Below, one piece after another: positions 23,144-30,471 of a stretch of DNA of 64,000 bases; position 1 is the stretch's first letter; each line of letters begins with the position of its first letter. The notes beneath the pieces were generated by a model. That model saw only the letters and a program-made list of their open reading frames with translations. It was not told the DNA's origin and made no database searches. The position numbers and the translations under genes were made by a program. This stretch comes from Limosilactobacillus ingluviei DSM 15946 (lineage in GTDB: Bacteria > Bacillota > Bacilli > Lactobacillales > Lactobacillaceae), in contig NZ_AZFK01000077.1 of NCBI RefSeq assembly GCF_001435775.1, positions 62,001 to 126,000 on the forward strand. The letters are read 5' to 3'.

Positions 23144-24586
23144 CTACTTATCTAATTTAATCGAGTGCCCCACTGGCCGCCCCTTTAATTGGGTCGCTAC
23201 CACCAAGGTAATGATAATCAAGGCCAAGGTAAAGTAGAAGCCGACGTGGGCCCCGGCCGTAAAGCGGGCTTGGGCCGAACCACTCGCCGCGTGCCGGCCT
23301 AATTCCAGGCACGAGGTCGCCAAAGCCGTCGCCAGGGCGCCGATCACTTGTTGGACGGTGTTTAAAATCGTCGAACCGTCCCCGGCTTCCCGCCCGCTCA
23401 AGGCGTTTAAGGCAGCCGTTTGGGCTGGTGACATCGCCAGCGGTGCCCCGATCATTAAGATCACGTGGGCAGCGATGATGTAGCCGATCTTAGCGTGGTC
23501 GGAGGCGACCGCCAACATTAAAGCGCCGACCAAAGCAATGACTAACCCCACTAAAGCGGGCTTTTTGGCGCCGATGTTATCGTACATCCGGCCGGCCACC
23601 GCTGACGTGACGGCATTGACAATCCCCCCGGGCAGCATGATCGCCCCGGTCAGGGCCACGGCGATCCCGATCCCATTTTGAATGTATTGGGGCATTAAGT
23701 ACATTGCCGACAAAATAATGGCAAAGTCAAGCATCACGACCAAGGTCCCGACGGTAAAGTCTTTATTCTTTAAGACCTGCAGGTTCAAAATCGGGTTGGC
23801 TAAGTGCAATTGACGCCGGGCATAGGCCGCCAGGACCACGATCCCCACGATCAGACTGCCCAGGGTTTGCCAACTCCCCCAGCCATAGCGACTGGCCAGG
23901 CTAGCCCCGGCGACGATCCCAGAAAAGCCAATGATTGATTCAAGAATTGACAAGCCATCCACGTGCGGCTTAGTCAGTTCCCCAACGTTTTCCAGTTCAA
24001 AAAGCGCAAAGAGTAAGGCAATAACCAAGAACGGCAAGAAGAACCAGAAGATCCACCGCCATGAAGCCACCCCGAGAATCACCCCGGTCAAGGTTGGCCC
24101 AATCGCGGGCGCAAACATGATCACCAAGGCCATCGTCCCGTTGACCGCCCCGAGTTTTTCCGGTGGGAAGATCTGCATGGCGACCGCAAACATCAGCGGT
24201 AAGATCAAGCCGGTCCCGATCCCTTGAATCATCCGCCCGGCCAATAAGACCACAAACGACGGCGCCAAGGCGGAAATGATACTCCCCAAGATAAAGATCA
24301 CCAGGGCAAAGATAATAATCTTTCGGGTCGAGAACCACTTCGCGATAATTGATGACAGCGGCATGATGATCCCGATCACCAGCATATAGCCGGTCACCAG
24401 CCATTGCAAGGTAGCCGCCGACATCCCAAAGGCTTCCCCTAATTTGGGCAGGGCAATGTTTAACGATGTTTCTGAAAACATCCCAACAAAGGCCCCCAGC
24501 AACATTGATACCATCGCCAATTTCGGGTGGCGAACCCGGTGGCGGACCGCCATTTGCGGCCGCGCCTGACTTTCGACGTTTTCCAT
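23144..24586 (-). CDS. MFS drug exporter, DHA2 (14-helix) family
   Basis: This 480-residue integral membrane protein has about 14 hydrophobic segments and the DHA2 signatures. LQWLVTGYMLVIGIIMPLSS is in helix 2, GRMIQGIGTGLILPL in helix 4, and an antiporter motif C-like MFAPAIGPTLTGVIL in helix 5. It probably uses the proton gradient to expel lipophilic drugs, as LmrB/EmrB relatives do. The ligand is unknown. An 11-bp inverted repeat (24602-24612 and 24689-24699) lies upstream and could be an operator. No regulator gene is adjacent. Confidence 0.83.
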   Translation of the reverse strand: MENVESQARPQMAVRHRVRHPKLAMVSMLLGAFVGMFSETSLNIALPKLGEAFGMSAATLQWLVTGYMLVIGIIMPLSSIIAKWFSTRKIIIFALVIFILGSIISALAPSFVVLLAGRMIQGIGTGLILPLMFAVAMQIFPPEKLGAVNGTMALVIMFAPAIGPTLTGVILGVASWRWIFWFFLPFLVIALLFALFELENVGELTKPHVDGLSILESIIGFSGIVAGASLASRYGWGSWQTLGSLIVGIVVLAAYARRQLHLANPILNLQVLKNKDFTVGTLVVMLDFAIILSAMYLMPQYIQNGIGIAVALTGAIMLPGGIVNAVTSAVAGRMYDNIGAKKPALVGLVIALVGALMLAVASDHAKIGYIIAAHVILMIGAPLAMSPAQTAALNALSGREAGDGSTILNTVQQVIGALATALATSCLELGRHAASGSAQARFTAGAHVGFYFTLALIIITLVVATQLKGRPVGHSIKLDK

Positions 24587-24601
24587 GTGGTTGCTTCCTC
24601 T

Positions 24602-24699
24602 CTCAATAAATTCCGGTTAATTTTTTAAGCTCACGATTGATTACCTTACCAGAAATTTTTCGGCTTCGTAAGTAAAAAGTTATTCATCAATTTATTGAG
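24602..24699. promoter_or_regulatory. Widely spaced inverted repeat upstream of the MFS gene
   Basis: CTCAATAAATT (24602-24612) and AATTTATTGAG (24689-24699) are perfect inverted repeats 76 bases apart in the MFS promoter region. This could be a looping operator or a coincidence in AT-rich DNA. Confidence 0.3.
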
Positions 24700-24769
24700 T
24701 TAGCTCCCGCTGCGCTAAGCCCTTTCATTTTTAAACCGCAAATATTTTCATCATCACTTAAAAACGATC

Positions 24770-24801
24770 AAAAAACCGCGGCCCCACCCGGCCGCGGTCA
24801 T
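24770..24801 (-). terminator. Terminator of the XRE-DUF3278 operon
   Basis: On the minus strand ACCGCGGCC and GGCCGCGGT are perfect 9-bp arms around GGGTGG, followed by TTTTTT. Confidence 0.88.
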
Positions 24802-24802
24802 T

Positions 24803-25327
24803 TTAATCATCAATTACTTTCAAGCGGTGCCAAGCCACCCCTAACATCAACAGGGTCCAAACGCCCCCAGCGACCAGGGAATTCTTCAAGTTCGCCGGCA
24901 AGCCCAGGAGCTGCCCAAAGCTGCCAGCCCCGTCCAACCAGGCCATGAAAATGCTCAACAGGTGAAACAGGACCGTAAAAGCCAACCCCATCAGCAAGGT
25001 CCGGCCCAACAACGCCCACCGCGCGTGGGGGAGCTGCGCTGCTGTTACCTCGTAGTCCGTCAGGTGCAAGCGCGCCGCTGCCACCCCCAGGTAGGTCATC
25101 GCCCCCATCAAAACAAACAGGTTAAAACCGCCGTAACTTAGCAAAATCGCTTCGGCCGCCGCCGGCCCGAGCGCGTATGCCGTCATGATGGCTACAAAAG
25201 TGCTCAGGAGCAATAAGAAGAACAGGGGCAAAATCACGTTGTTGCCTAACCGGTTAATTTCACCTCGTTTGTATTCGTCCAGCGGGCCGGTGATACCGTA
25301 AAAATGCTTCATAATTTTCGCATACAT
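24803..25327 (-). CDS. DUF3278-type membrane protein
   Basis: The 174-residue protein begins MYAKIMKHFYGITGPLDEY, a short cytoplasmic head typical of the DUF3278 family, followed by about four hydrophobic segments (about 32-50, 58-80, 104-125, 145-165). Its ATG overlaps the stop of the XRE regulator (TAATG at 25329-25325) behind GGAGGAAAAC, so it is the effector partner of that regulator. The longer frame to 25393 runs inside the regulator gene and is rejected. Function is unknown. Such pairs are common in lactobacilli and often stress related. Confidence 0.75.
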   Translation of the reverse strand: MYAKIMKHFYGITGPLDEYKRGEINRLGNNVILPLFFLLLLSTFVAIMTAYALGPAAAEAILLSYGGFNLFVLMGAMTYLGVAAARLHLTDYEVTAAQLPHARWALLGRTLLMGLAFTVLFHLLSIFMAWLDGAGSFGQLLGLPANLKNSLVAGGVWTLLMLGVAWHRLKVIDD

Positions 25328-25524
25328 TAGTTTTCCTCCTCCCAAAACAGGGTGTTCAAGTCCGTCCCCAGCGCGTGGGCCAACTTGATGCACAGGTCCA
25401 AAGTCGGATTGTACTTATCATTTTCAATCAAATTAATCGTCTGCCGCGCCACCCCGACCGCTTGGGCTAGGGTGAGTTGGGAATAGTCCGTATAAGCGCG
25501 GCGAAATTCACGTACCCGGTTCAT
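25327..25524 (-). CDS. Small XRE-family transcriptional regulator
   Basis: A compact 65-residue lambda-repressor-like HTH protein (YozG-like), consisting only of the DNA-binding domain: TLAQAVGVARQTINLIENDKY spans helices 2-3 (about 18-38). Its promoter carries three GTCA-N8-TGAC-type palindromes, suggesting autoregulation of the two-gene unit with the DUF3278 membrane protein coupled behind it. Confidence 0.85.
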   Translation of the reverse strand: MNRVREFRRAYTDYSQLTLAQAVGVARQTINLIENDKYNPTLDLCIKLAHALGTDLNTLFWEEEN

Positions 25525-25541
25525 CGGCCCCCTCCTTTTTT

Positions 25542-25610
25542 GTCATGTATATTTGACTTTTGTCATCTATAATGTACACCCAACCCCGTTAGATGTCAAT
25601 TATAAATGAC
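25542..25610 (-). promoter_or_regulatory. Promoter with three GTCA-N8-TGAC operators
   Basis: On the minus strand TTGACA (25600-25595), 17 bases, then TACATT (25577-25572) form the promoter. Palindromic 16-mers lie at 25595-25610 (over the -35), 25562-25577 (over the -10; one half is GTAC) and 25542-25557 (in the leader). The spacing is 33 and 20 bases, close to whole helical turns. Confidence 0.6.
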
Positions 25611-25628
25611 ACGGATAAGAAAAAGAAA

Positions 25629-25655
25629 AAGCCGAGGAAATCCCCGACTTACTAA
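25629..25655 (-). terminator. Terminator of the secreted coiled-coil protein gene
   Basis: On the minus strand AGTCGGGGA pairs with TCCTCGGCT around TT, followed by TTTTTCTTTTTC. Confidence 0.75.
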
Positions 25656-25656
25656 T

Positions 25657-26424
25657 TTACCATTGATTGAGCCAAGTCATCACCGCGTGCTTCCAACGTT
25701 GCCAATGGCTTAGCCAGGAAGTGTGCGACTGGTGCGTCGCGGCTTTTACCGCCGCCGGCTGGGGACTGGTCAGCTTGACCCGGGCAGTATTTTGGGCCGC
25801 CGCTTGCTCCGTCGTCAGGGCCACCGCATTGCCTTGGTCGTCATAGGCGACCCCATCCTTGACTGTCCAATCATTAATAATGTTGCCTTGCTCGTCAACC
25901 ACCCGATCGCTAATGATCCGGTAGCCATTGGCCTTGGCTTGGGCCTGGGATTGGAGCGCTTGGGCCGTTGGAGCGGCTGGCTGCGTTACTGGCGTTTGGG
26001 TCGCCGCACTCGTTGACGTGGCTGGCGCGGTTGCCCCGGCCGAACTTGCGGCCGTAGTTTCCCCCTTAAGTTGGGCCAGGGTCGCTTGATCGCTGGCCAA
26101 TTGGGCCTTGGCACTTTCGATTGCTTGGCGGATCGCCTTGCTTTGGGCCGGATCCGTCGCCACGACCGCCAGCTTAGCCTTTAACTGCTCAAGGGTCGCA
26201 TTATCTTGGTCCACTTGGGCTTGGGCGGCCTGGATGGCGGCTTGTTTGGTCGCGGCTTGGCCGCTCGTTGCCGCTGAAGTTGGCTTGGCCGAGGAAGTTA
26301 GCGCCGTAGTCACGGTCGGCTCAGTATCGGCCCGGACCCCAGCGTTGGTGGCAACCACGCTGGTCGTGGTCAGGGTCGCGGCGATTACCAAAATCCCCGT
26401 TAACTGTTTAAAACTTCGCTTCAT
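25657..26424 (-). CDS. Secreted coiled-coil protein
   Basis: The 255-residue protein has a long Sec signal peptide (1-32, cleavage near VRA-DTE). A helical, Ala/Gln/Leu-rich region (about 58-120, heptad-like QAQVDQDNATLEQLKAKL) looks like a coiled coil. A Thr/Ser/Ala/Pro linker (121-155) and a small domain with YRIISDRVVDEQGNIINDW follow. The tail is Trp/His-rich. There is no LPxTG signal or wall-binding repeat, so it is either released or held by charge. I do not recognise the family. The coiled coil recalls SEC10/PgrA surface proteins but the size does not. Confidence 0.65.
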   Translation of the reverse strand: MKRSFKQLTGILVIAATLTTTSVVATNAGVRADTEPTVTTALTSSAKPTSAATSGQAATKQAAIQAAQAQVDQDNATLEQLKAKLAVVATDPAQSKAIRQAIESAKAQLASDQATLAQLKGETTAASSAGATAPATSTSAATQTPVTQPAAPTAQALQSQAQAKANGYRIISDRVVDEQGNIINDWTVKDGVAYDDQGNAVALTTEQAAAQNTARVKLTSPQPAAVKAATHQSHTSWLSHWQRWKHAVMTWLNQW

Positions 26425-26497
26425 TGCTTAATCATCCTCATTAAAAATTCACATTTTCGTGCTTTCAATATTCATTATACTGAGTTCAGAACTAGAT

Positions 26498-26512
26498 TAC
26501 CAGAGAAACTGG
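26498..26512. promoter_or_regulatory. ACCAG/CTGGT inverted repeat
   Basis: ACCAG-AGAAA-CTGGT lies about 75 bases upstream of the XRE gene at 26584 and next to a TACTAT -10-like hexamer. It could be its own operator. Confidence 0.3.
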
Positions 26513-26583
26513 TACTATATTGACTTTTGGAACGATTGACAATTTCTTAAGATGGACTTAGAAATTGGGAGGAGTTTTAAACA

Positions 26584-26940
26584 ATGAAAAAGGAAAGTCT
26601 TAACATTGGTCAAGCGATCCGGTTCTTTCGCAAGCAAGAACACGTGACCCAAGAAAAGCTGGCGGAGGACAGCGGGTTATCGGTTAAATTTATCTCATTG
26701 CTGGAAAGCAACGAAAAGTCCAACATCAGCATCCAAAACTTGGCCAATATTGCCCACGCCCTGCATTTGGACCTGGCGACTTTGACCAGCCAAATGGAAA
26801 CCAACATTCCCGAGCCTTCCTTACCCAGCAGCTCCCGGCAGTTGATTCAGGCCTTGGCCACCTTGCCGGAAGAGACCGCCAACCGGCTCAGCAAAAGTTT
26901 TCTCACCATCCTGCAAACCTTTCAAGCACAGGGTAAATAG
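26584..26940 (+). CDS. XRE-family regulator with C-terminal extension
   Basis: This 118-residue protein has an HTH_3 domain at residues 8-63 (TQEKLAEDSGLSVKFISLLESNEKSNISIQ as helices 2-4) and a C-terminal helical tail (about 80-118) likely for dimerisation. A GGAGG site precedes the ATG. It is monocistronic and convergent with a lipoprotein gene, with a 111-bp hairpin element in the gap. No clear target gene adjoins it apart from the divergent secreted coiled-coil protein at 25657, which shares the upstream region. Confidence 0.83.
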   Translation: MKKESLNIGQAIRFFRKQEHVTQEKLAEDSGLSVKFISLLESNEKSNISIQNLANIAHALHLDLATLTSQMETNIPEPSLPSSSRQLIQALATLPEETANRLSKSFLTILQTFQAQGK

Positions 26941-26981
26941 CCCCCAGCCTCTGTTGGTTTTTCGAATATTACACAGATCAC

Positions 26982-27100
26982 GTGGGAAATAACCGCAAGT
27001 CTAGTGGATAAGTACGAACGAAGAACGACGCGTACCGCGCCGACCTTCGTCCTAGCTTATCCATCCTGCTTGCCGAGAAGGTTATTTCCCACTCTCTTTT
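26982..27100. repeat. 111-bp long-hairpin element between convergent genes
   Basis: Perfect 13-bp outer arms GTGGGAAATAACC (26982-26994) and GGTTATTTCCCAC (27080-27092) enclose further complementary blocks: GTGGATAAG with CTTATCCAT, and ACGAAG with CTTCGT. The whole segment folds into one imperfect hairpin. TCTCTTTTTCT follows on the + strand. It may be an oversized terminator or a copy of a mobile palindromic repeat. Confidence 0.65.
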
Positions 27101-27106
27101 TCTAGC

Positions 27107-27670
27107 CTAATAAGTCGTCACCTGACTGGCGGCTTGGTCGATGGCCTGTTGCTGACTGGTAGTACGGTAGTATTGGTTCTTAAGTTGGCTGATCGTCGTC
27201 GTGGTCGTGTTAAAGCCTTGTTCGGCCGTCGTTTTGCTGGAATCATGGTCCAAGGTATAAATCGTTACCTGATCGCCATTGACGGTGTAGTAAACCGTCG
27301 AGGCCGCCGTCCCAGAACCGATCGCTTGCCGGCCTTGCGGGGCCGTCCCCCGGATCAACTTGGTCAGGTTGGTGTAGCCCCCAGCCCGGTAAATCAAGAC
27401 TGCCAATTGGTTGTCCGTCAGAGTTTGTTGGGCTGAACTGGTTTGTGATTTGGCTGGCGTACTTTGGCTGGTGCTGGTAGCACTCATCGCGCTGCTTTGG
27501 CTAGCGGTACTGCTGGACGAAGCCTGCTTTGCACTGCTTTGGTGATCCTTCTTCACTTTGGCGGTGCTAGTGGCACTGCTACTGTCCTTGGCCGCTGATT
27601 GTTGGTTGCCACAGGCAGCCAGTGTAAAGGCTAAGCCCAGGCTGGCTGTAGCAAGCAAAAACTTCTTCAT
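27107..27670 (-). CDS. Small lipoprotein (Ser/Thr-rich)
   Basis: The 187-residue precursor has a lipoprotein signal ending in the lipobox LAAC-GN (Cys about 20). A long Ser/Ala/Lys/Thr/Gln-rich linker (21-80) is followed by a compact domain starting LTDNQLAVLIYRAGGY. I start it at Met-Lys-Lys 27670, whose signal peptide is well formed. The longer frame adds an unsupported tail. The domain opening resembles that of the membrane-anchored protein at 52009-52584 (LTPPELAAAVLVYGGH), and both may belong to the lactobacillus-specific family called Lreu_0056. Function is unknown. Confidence 0.72.
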   Translation of the reverse strand: MKKFLLATASLGLAFTLAACGNQQSAAKDSSSATSTAKVKKDHQSSAKQASSSSTASQSSAMSATSTSQSTPAKSQTSSAQQTLTDNQLAVLIYRAGGYTNLTKLIRGTAPQGRQAIGSGTAASTVYYTVNGDQVTIYTLDHDSSKTTAEQGFNTTTTTISQLKNQYYRTTSQQQAIDQAASQVTTY

Positions 27671-27800
27671 GTTATTAACCCCTTTGAGCCGAGCGGTCCC
27701 GGCCATCATTTTTGACCATCATAACACTGCAAGGGCTTGCAATTAAAATGATTTCCAAAAATTTTACGTCGCCTTAACGATTTGGTCCCATTTTTCATGG

Positions 27801-28355
27801 TTAATTCGTCGTTTGGGCTTGGCTGCCTGGTTCAGCCCCGCCCTTGGCTAAAACCTGGTCGATTTTCGCCTGCTCGCCGCCAAACTCCCGGGCCAATTCC
27901 ACCTTGGAGTAAGTCTTCATTGCGTTCTTATTCCCCATGCCACCGAGGTTGGGCTTGGGTGCATCGTATTTAACGACCACGTTTTGGTCGCTGACGATCA
28001 TCATCGTTGAGTGGGCGCCAAAGTCAATCACGTAAATGTTGCCCTGCTGCTGCCAGTGCATCCCCGCACTGTTACTCAAGAGCTGGTCCACCCCCTGACC
28101 ATCGAGCTTCAAAAAGGCCATCAGGGCGTACTCGCTGGCGGAATACTGGCCCACCGACTGCCCGACCTGACTGCTGGTCGCCGCCCGGGCGGATGAACTA
28201 ACTGGCGCGCTACTAGAACGGGATGAGCTGGTTGATTGCACCGCATGGCTAGTGGTCGATGAGGCCGCTGGTTCCGTAGTCTTTGACTGACCACAGCCCG
28301 CCAACACGCAGCCCAGCGCCACCACTAAGCCACAACTTGCCAGAATTTTCTTCAT
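27801..28355 (-). CDS. Small lipoprotein, unknown family
   Basis: The 184-residue precursor starts MKKILASCGLVVALG with lipobox VLAGC (Cys about 22), then a Ser-rich linker and a domain of about 105 residues (YSASEYALMAFLKLDGQ...) with a beta-strand segment NIYVIDFGAHSTMMIVS. The tail is hydrophilic. It lies next to another lipoprotein gene in the same orientation but separated by 130 bases with no clear terminator, so the two may be separately expressed. I do not recognise the domain. Confidence 0.7.
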   Translation of the reverse strand: MKKILASCGLVVALGCVLAGCGQSKTTEPAASSTTSHAVQSTSSSRSSSAPVSSSARAATSSQVGQSVGQYSASEYALMAFLKLDGQGVDQLLSNSAGMHWQQQGNIYVIDFGAHSTMMIVSDQNVVVKYDAPKPNLGGMGNKNAMKTYSKVELAREFGGEQAKIDQVLAKGGAEPGSQAQTTN

Positions 28356-28415
28356 GCTTAAATCCTCCGTTGTCAATTTAGCGCCATTATAACATATGAC
28401 AAAATCATCATTTTA

Positions 28416-28449
28416 TAAAAAGGTCGCTCCAGCCCGGAGCGGCCTTTTA
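28416..28449 (-). terminator. Terminator of the padR-DUF1700 operon
   Basis: On the minus strand AAAAGG-CGCTCC pairs with GGAGCG-CCTTTTT around GGGCT. Confidence 0.82.
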
Positions 28450-29238
28450 ACGTGGCGCCGTAAAATTAAAGGCATTGTACCAGTGGTGCATTTCCGCAGC
28501 ACTGACTGCCGGAATGTGCCAGCCATTCAAGCCACAAGCGCTCACCACCAGCAGCATTCCCAGCGCAATCAACAGTGCAGTCACCAGCCAGTAGCCCTTA
28601 TTAAAGAAGGGGGGCATGGTTTGATTGACTGCGACCGCTTGTTGCTTGCCAAACCACCGCAGCACCATTTGCCAACCCCACGCCGTGCCCCGGAGCAGCA
28701 ATTTCACCAAGCCCCAGGTTAAAACTAAGCTGAGCAAAAAGACACCCAGGCAGATCAAGGCCGCCCCTAATTCGGCCAAGCCATAGGCCAATCCGCTCTT
28801 GCCCAGGGCCACCAATCCCGCCGGGATCCCCATTACCCCAGCGAAGAGGGTAGCCACCGTCATGATCGCCAGGGAAAAGGGCACCGCCCACAGGGTGACG
28901 TAAAGCGACAACAACACGCAAATAAGCGCAAATAAAATGCCCAGCAAGGCCAGGGCAAACCCACCCCAGACCGGCAGACCCAAGATCACTAAAACAATGA
29001 CCAGCGCCAATTGCGGCCCAGTCAACCACCGGCGGCGTTCCAAGCCTTCTTCAGTCATGATGTTGGCAACCACTTGCTTAGGCGTCCCCAGGTCAGCCAA
29101 GATGGCGGCCTCGGCTTCGCCATTGGCCAGGCGGTCTTCAATCAATTCCCGGTAATCACTGATGTAATCCCGAAAGTCCCGCACGCCCGCAAGACGCAAG
29201 CGCCAGCTTAACTCCCACAAATAGGTTTTCTTGGTCAT
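28447..29238 (-). CDS. DUF1700/HAAS-domain membrane protein, large
   Basis: The 263-residue protein has an N-terminal cytoplasmic HAAS-like helical domain (LRLAGVRDFRDYISDYRELIEDRLANG...ILADLGTPKQVVANI, about 13-61) followed by five or six hydrophobic segments. PadR regulators and HAAS proteins commonly occur as pairs in Firmicutes, where the membrane protein is thought to respond to envelope stress. It is the third gene of a padR operon, 6 bases after a shorter relative. The biochemical role is unknown. Confidence 0.78.
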   Translation of the reverse strand: MTKKTYLWELSWRLRLAGVRDFRDYISDYRELIEDRLANGEAEAAILADLGTPKQVVANIMTEEGLERRRWLTGPQLALVIVLVILGLPVWGGFALALLGILFALICVLLSLYVTLWAVPFSLAIMTVATLFAGVMGIPAGLVALGKSGLAYGLAELGAALICLGVFLLSLVLTWGLVKLLLRGTAWGWQMVLRWFGKQQAVAVNQTMPPFFNKGYWLVTALLIALGMLLVVSACGLNGWHIPAVSAAEMHHWYNAFNFTAPR

Positions 29239-29244
29239 CGCTTC

Positions 29245-29625
29245 TCACCTTTTCTTCATTACTTGCCCGATTAACCAGCCTAATAACATTAAGGCCACGA
29301 CCACGCCCAGGACCGCCAAAAAGACCGTCAAGGCAAAGGAGATTAACCAGATCACCAGCGGAATTCCGAAGAGCAATAAGAAGATCACCACTAAGATCTC
29401 CTGCCAGGTCCACTTATGGCGCAGACGCACCCCCGGTTGGGCCAAAATGGCGGCCGCCACTTCCTTAGGCGTCCCTAAGTCAGTTAAGATCACCCCTAAG
29501 CGTTCATCCTTAGCCAAACGCTGGTCGATGATTTGCCGGTAATCGGCTACATAGGCTCCCGCATGCTTGACCCGGGCCCAAAAGAGCCACCACCAAAGCC
29601 GCAATAAATACCATTGTTTACGCAT
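29245..29625 (-). CDS. DUF1700/HAAS-domain membrane protein, small
   Basis: The 126-residue protein has the same HAAS-like head as its downstream neighbour (ADYRQIIDQRLAKDERLGVILTDLGTPKEVAAAIL, about 27-62) but only two hydrophobic segments (about 74-90, 95-118) and a basic end. The start is ATG 29625, overlapping the padR stop by 8 bases (ATGCGTAA), so it is coupled to the regulator. A longer frame from 29697 lies inside padR and is rejected. It is probably a truncated tandem duplicate of the following gene. Confidence 0.75.
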   Translation of the reverse strand: MRKQWYLLRLWWWLFWARVKHAGAYVADYRQIIDQRLAKDERLGVILTDLGTPKEVAAAILAQPGVRLRHKWTWQEILVVIFLLLFGIPLVIWLISFALTVFLAVLGVVVALMLLGWLIGQVMKKR

Positions 29626-29935
29626 GTTCCATTGCCTCCCGAATAAATTGGTAAATCCGTTCCACTTCCGTCTGTTCCTGCAAAAAATCCACCACATCGG
29701 CTTGGCCCGTGGCCGTGAGGTGGTAGTACTTACGGTTGCGGCCGTCAGCTAATTCATTGTGACAAGTGACCTTGCCCTGCTTTTCCAAGCGCTTGAGAAT
29801 CGGGTAGAGGGTTGATTCGGGCATTGCAATTACCGCCGCTAAGTCCTTGATGATTTGGTAGCCATAGGAATCCCCCCGCTCCAGTACGGCCAAAATGCAA
29901 TACTCCAAAAAGCCTTTTTTGAGTTGTGGACTCAT
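29618..29935 (-). CDS. PadR-family transcriptional regulator
   Basis: The 105-residue winged-helix repressor shows the family hallmarks LEYCILAVLERGDSYGYQI, STLYPILKRLEKQGKV and GRNRKYYHLTATG. It heads an operon with two HAAS-domain membrane proteins whose starts are coupled to it. PadR proteins usually repress their own operon and are released by a small ligand or envelope signal. The promoter is at 29962-29990. Confidence 0.9.
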   Translation of the reverse strand: MSPQLKKGFLEYCILAVLERGDSYGYQIIKDLAAVIAMPESTLYPILKRLEKQGKVTCHNELADGRNRKYYHLTATGQADVVDFLQEQTEVERIYQFIREAMEHA

Positions 29936-29961
29936 CGCCTTCCCTCCTCACTTTGTTATGC

Positions 29962-29990
29962 ATAGTATAGCTTACCTGTAATACTTTGTA
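29962..29990 (-). promoter_or_regulatory. Promoter of the padR operon
   Basis: On the minus strand TTTACA, 17 bases, TATACT. The spacer and flanks contain repeated GTA-TAC-like words (GTACTACG, GTATTAC) that may be the PadR site. Confidence 0.65.
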
Positions 29991-30032
29991 AAGCGTAGTA
30001 CCTCGGTAAAAAGCATATGGCTTACACCATGC

Positions 30033-30078
30033 AAAAACGCCGCTGCGACCGGGACAAACCGGCCACGAGCGACGTTGC
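30033..30078 (-). terminator. Terminator of the small membrane protein gene
   Basis: On the minus strand AACGTCGCT...GGCCGG pairs with CCGG...AGCGGCGTT around TTTGTC, followed by TTTTT. Confidence 0.7.
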
Positions 30079-30084
30079 GCAAGC

Positions 30085-30285
30085 TTATTTATTTTGTTGG
30101 CGTTGGTGGCGTTGATTATGTTGGCGCCAATAGGGCAAAATGATCAAAAGCAAACTAATCGTGAGGTACAAGGGAAAATACCGAAAAACATCAACATTCC
30201 CCTGGGTCACAAAACTGACGGCCAGCACCGATCCCCAAAAGACAACTTCATACCCTAATACTTTGATCAATAAATCGATCCCCAT
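30085..30285 (-). CDS. Small hypothetical membrane protein
   Basis: The 66-residue protein begins MGIDLLIKVLGYE behind AAGGAG and has two hydrophobic helices (about 5-25 and 36-52), followed by a strongly basic, Gln/His-rich tail (RQHNQRHQRQQNK). It is a single gene with its own terminator between the padR operon and the second acetoin reductase. No family recognised. Confidence 0.6.
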   Translation of the reverse strand: MGIDLLIKVLGYEVVFWGSVLAVSFVTQGNVDVFRYFPLYLTISLLLIILPYWRQHNQRHQRQQNK

Positions 30286-30425
30286 TTGGCACTCCTTCCG
30301 TTCCCCCAGCTAATCGACCGGGTACCTGTTATTTTGATTAACGGTAGTGTACACCAAATCAAGGCCACGCACTGTCACCAATCAGTAAAGATTGGGTTAC
30401 AGTTATTTTACAGGCGATTAGCCGC

Positions 30426-30465
30426 CAAAAAAAAACGCCGGGCACTCCTCATCCCCGACGCTAGC
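30426..30465 (-). terminator. Terminator of the second acetoin reductase gene
   Basis: On the minus strand AGCGTCGGG pairs with CCCGGCGTT, followed by nine T. Confidence 0.8.
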
Positions 30466-30471
30466 ATGGGC

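Noticed and set aside
26941-27106. Copy of the 125-bp repeat in the 26941-27106 gap
   Set aside because: The sequence has no GCTAG...CTAGC core and none of the flanking words. It is a different palindrome.
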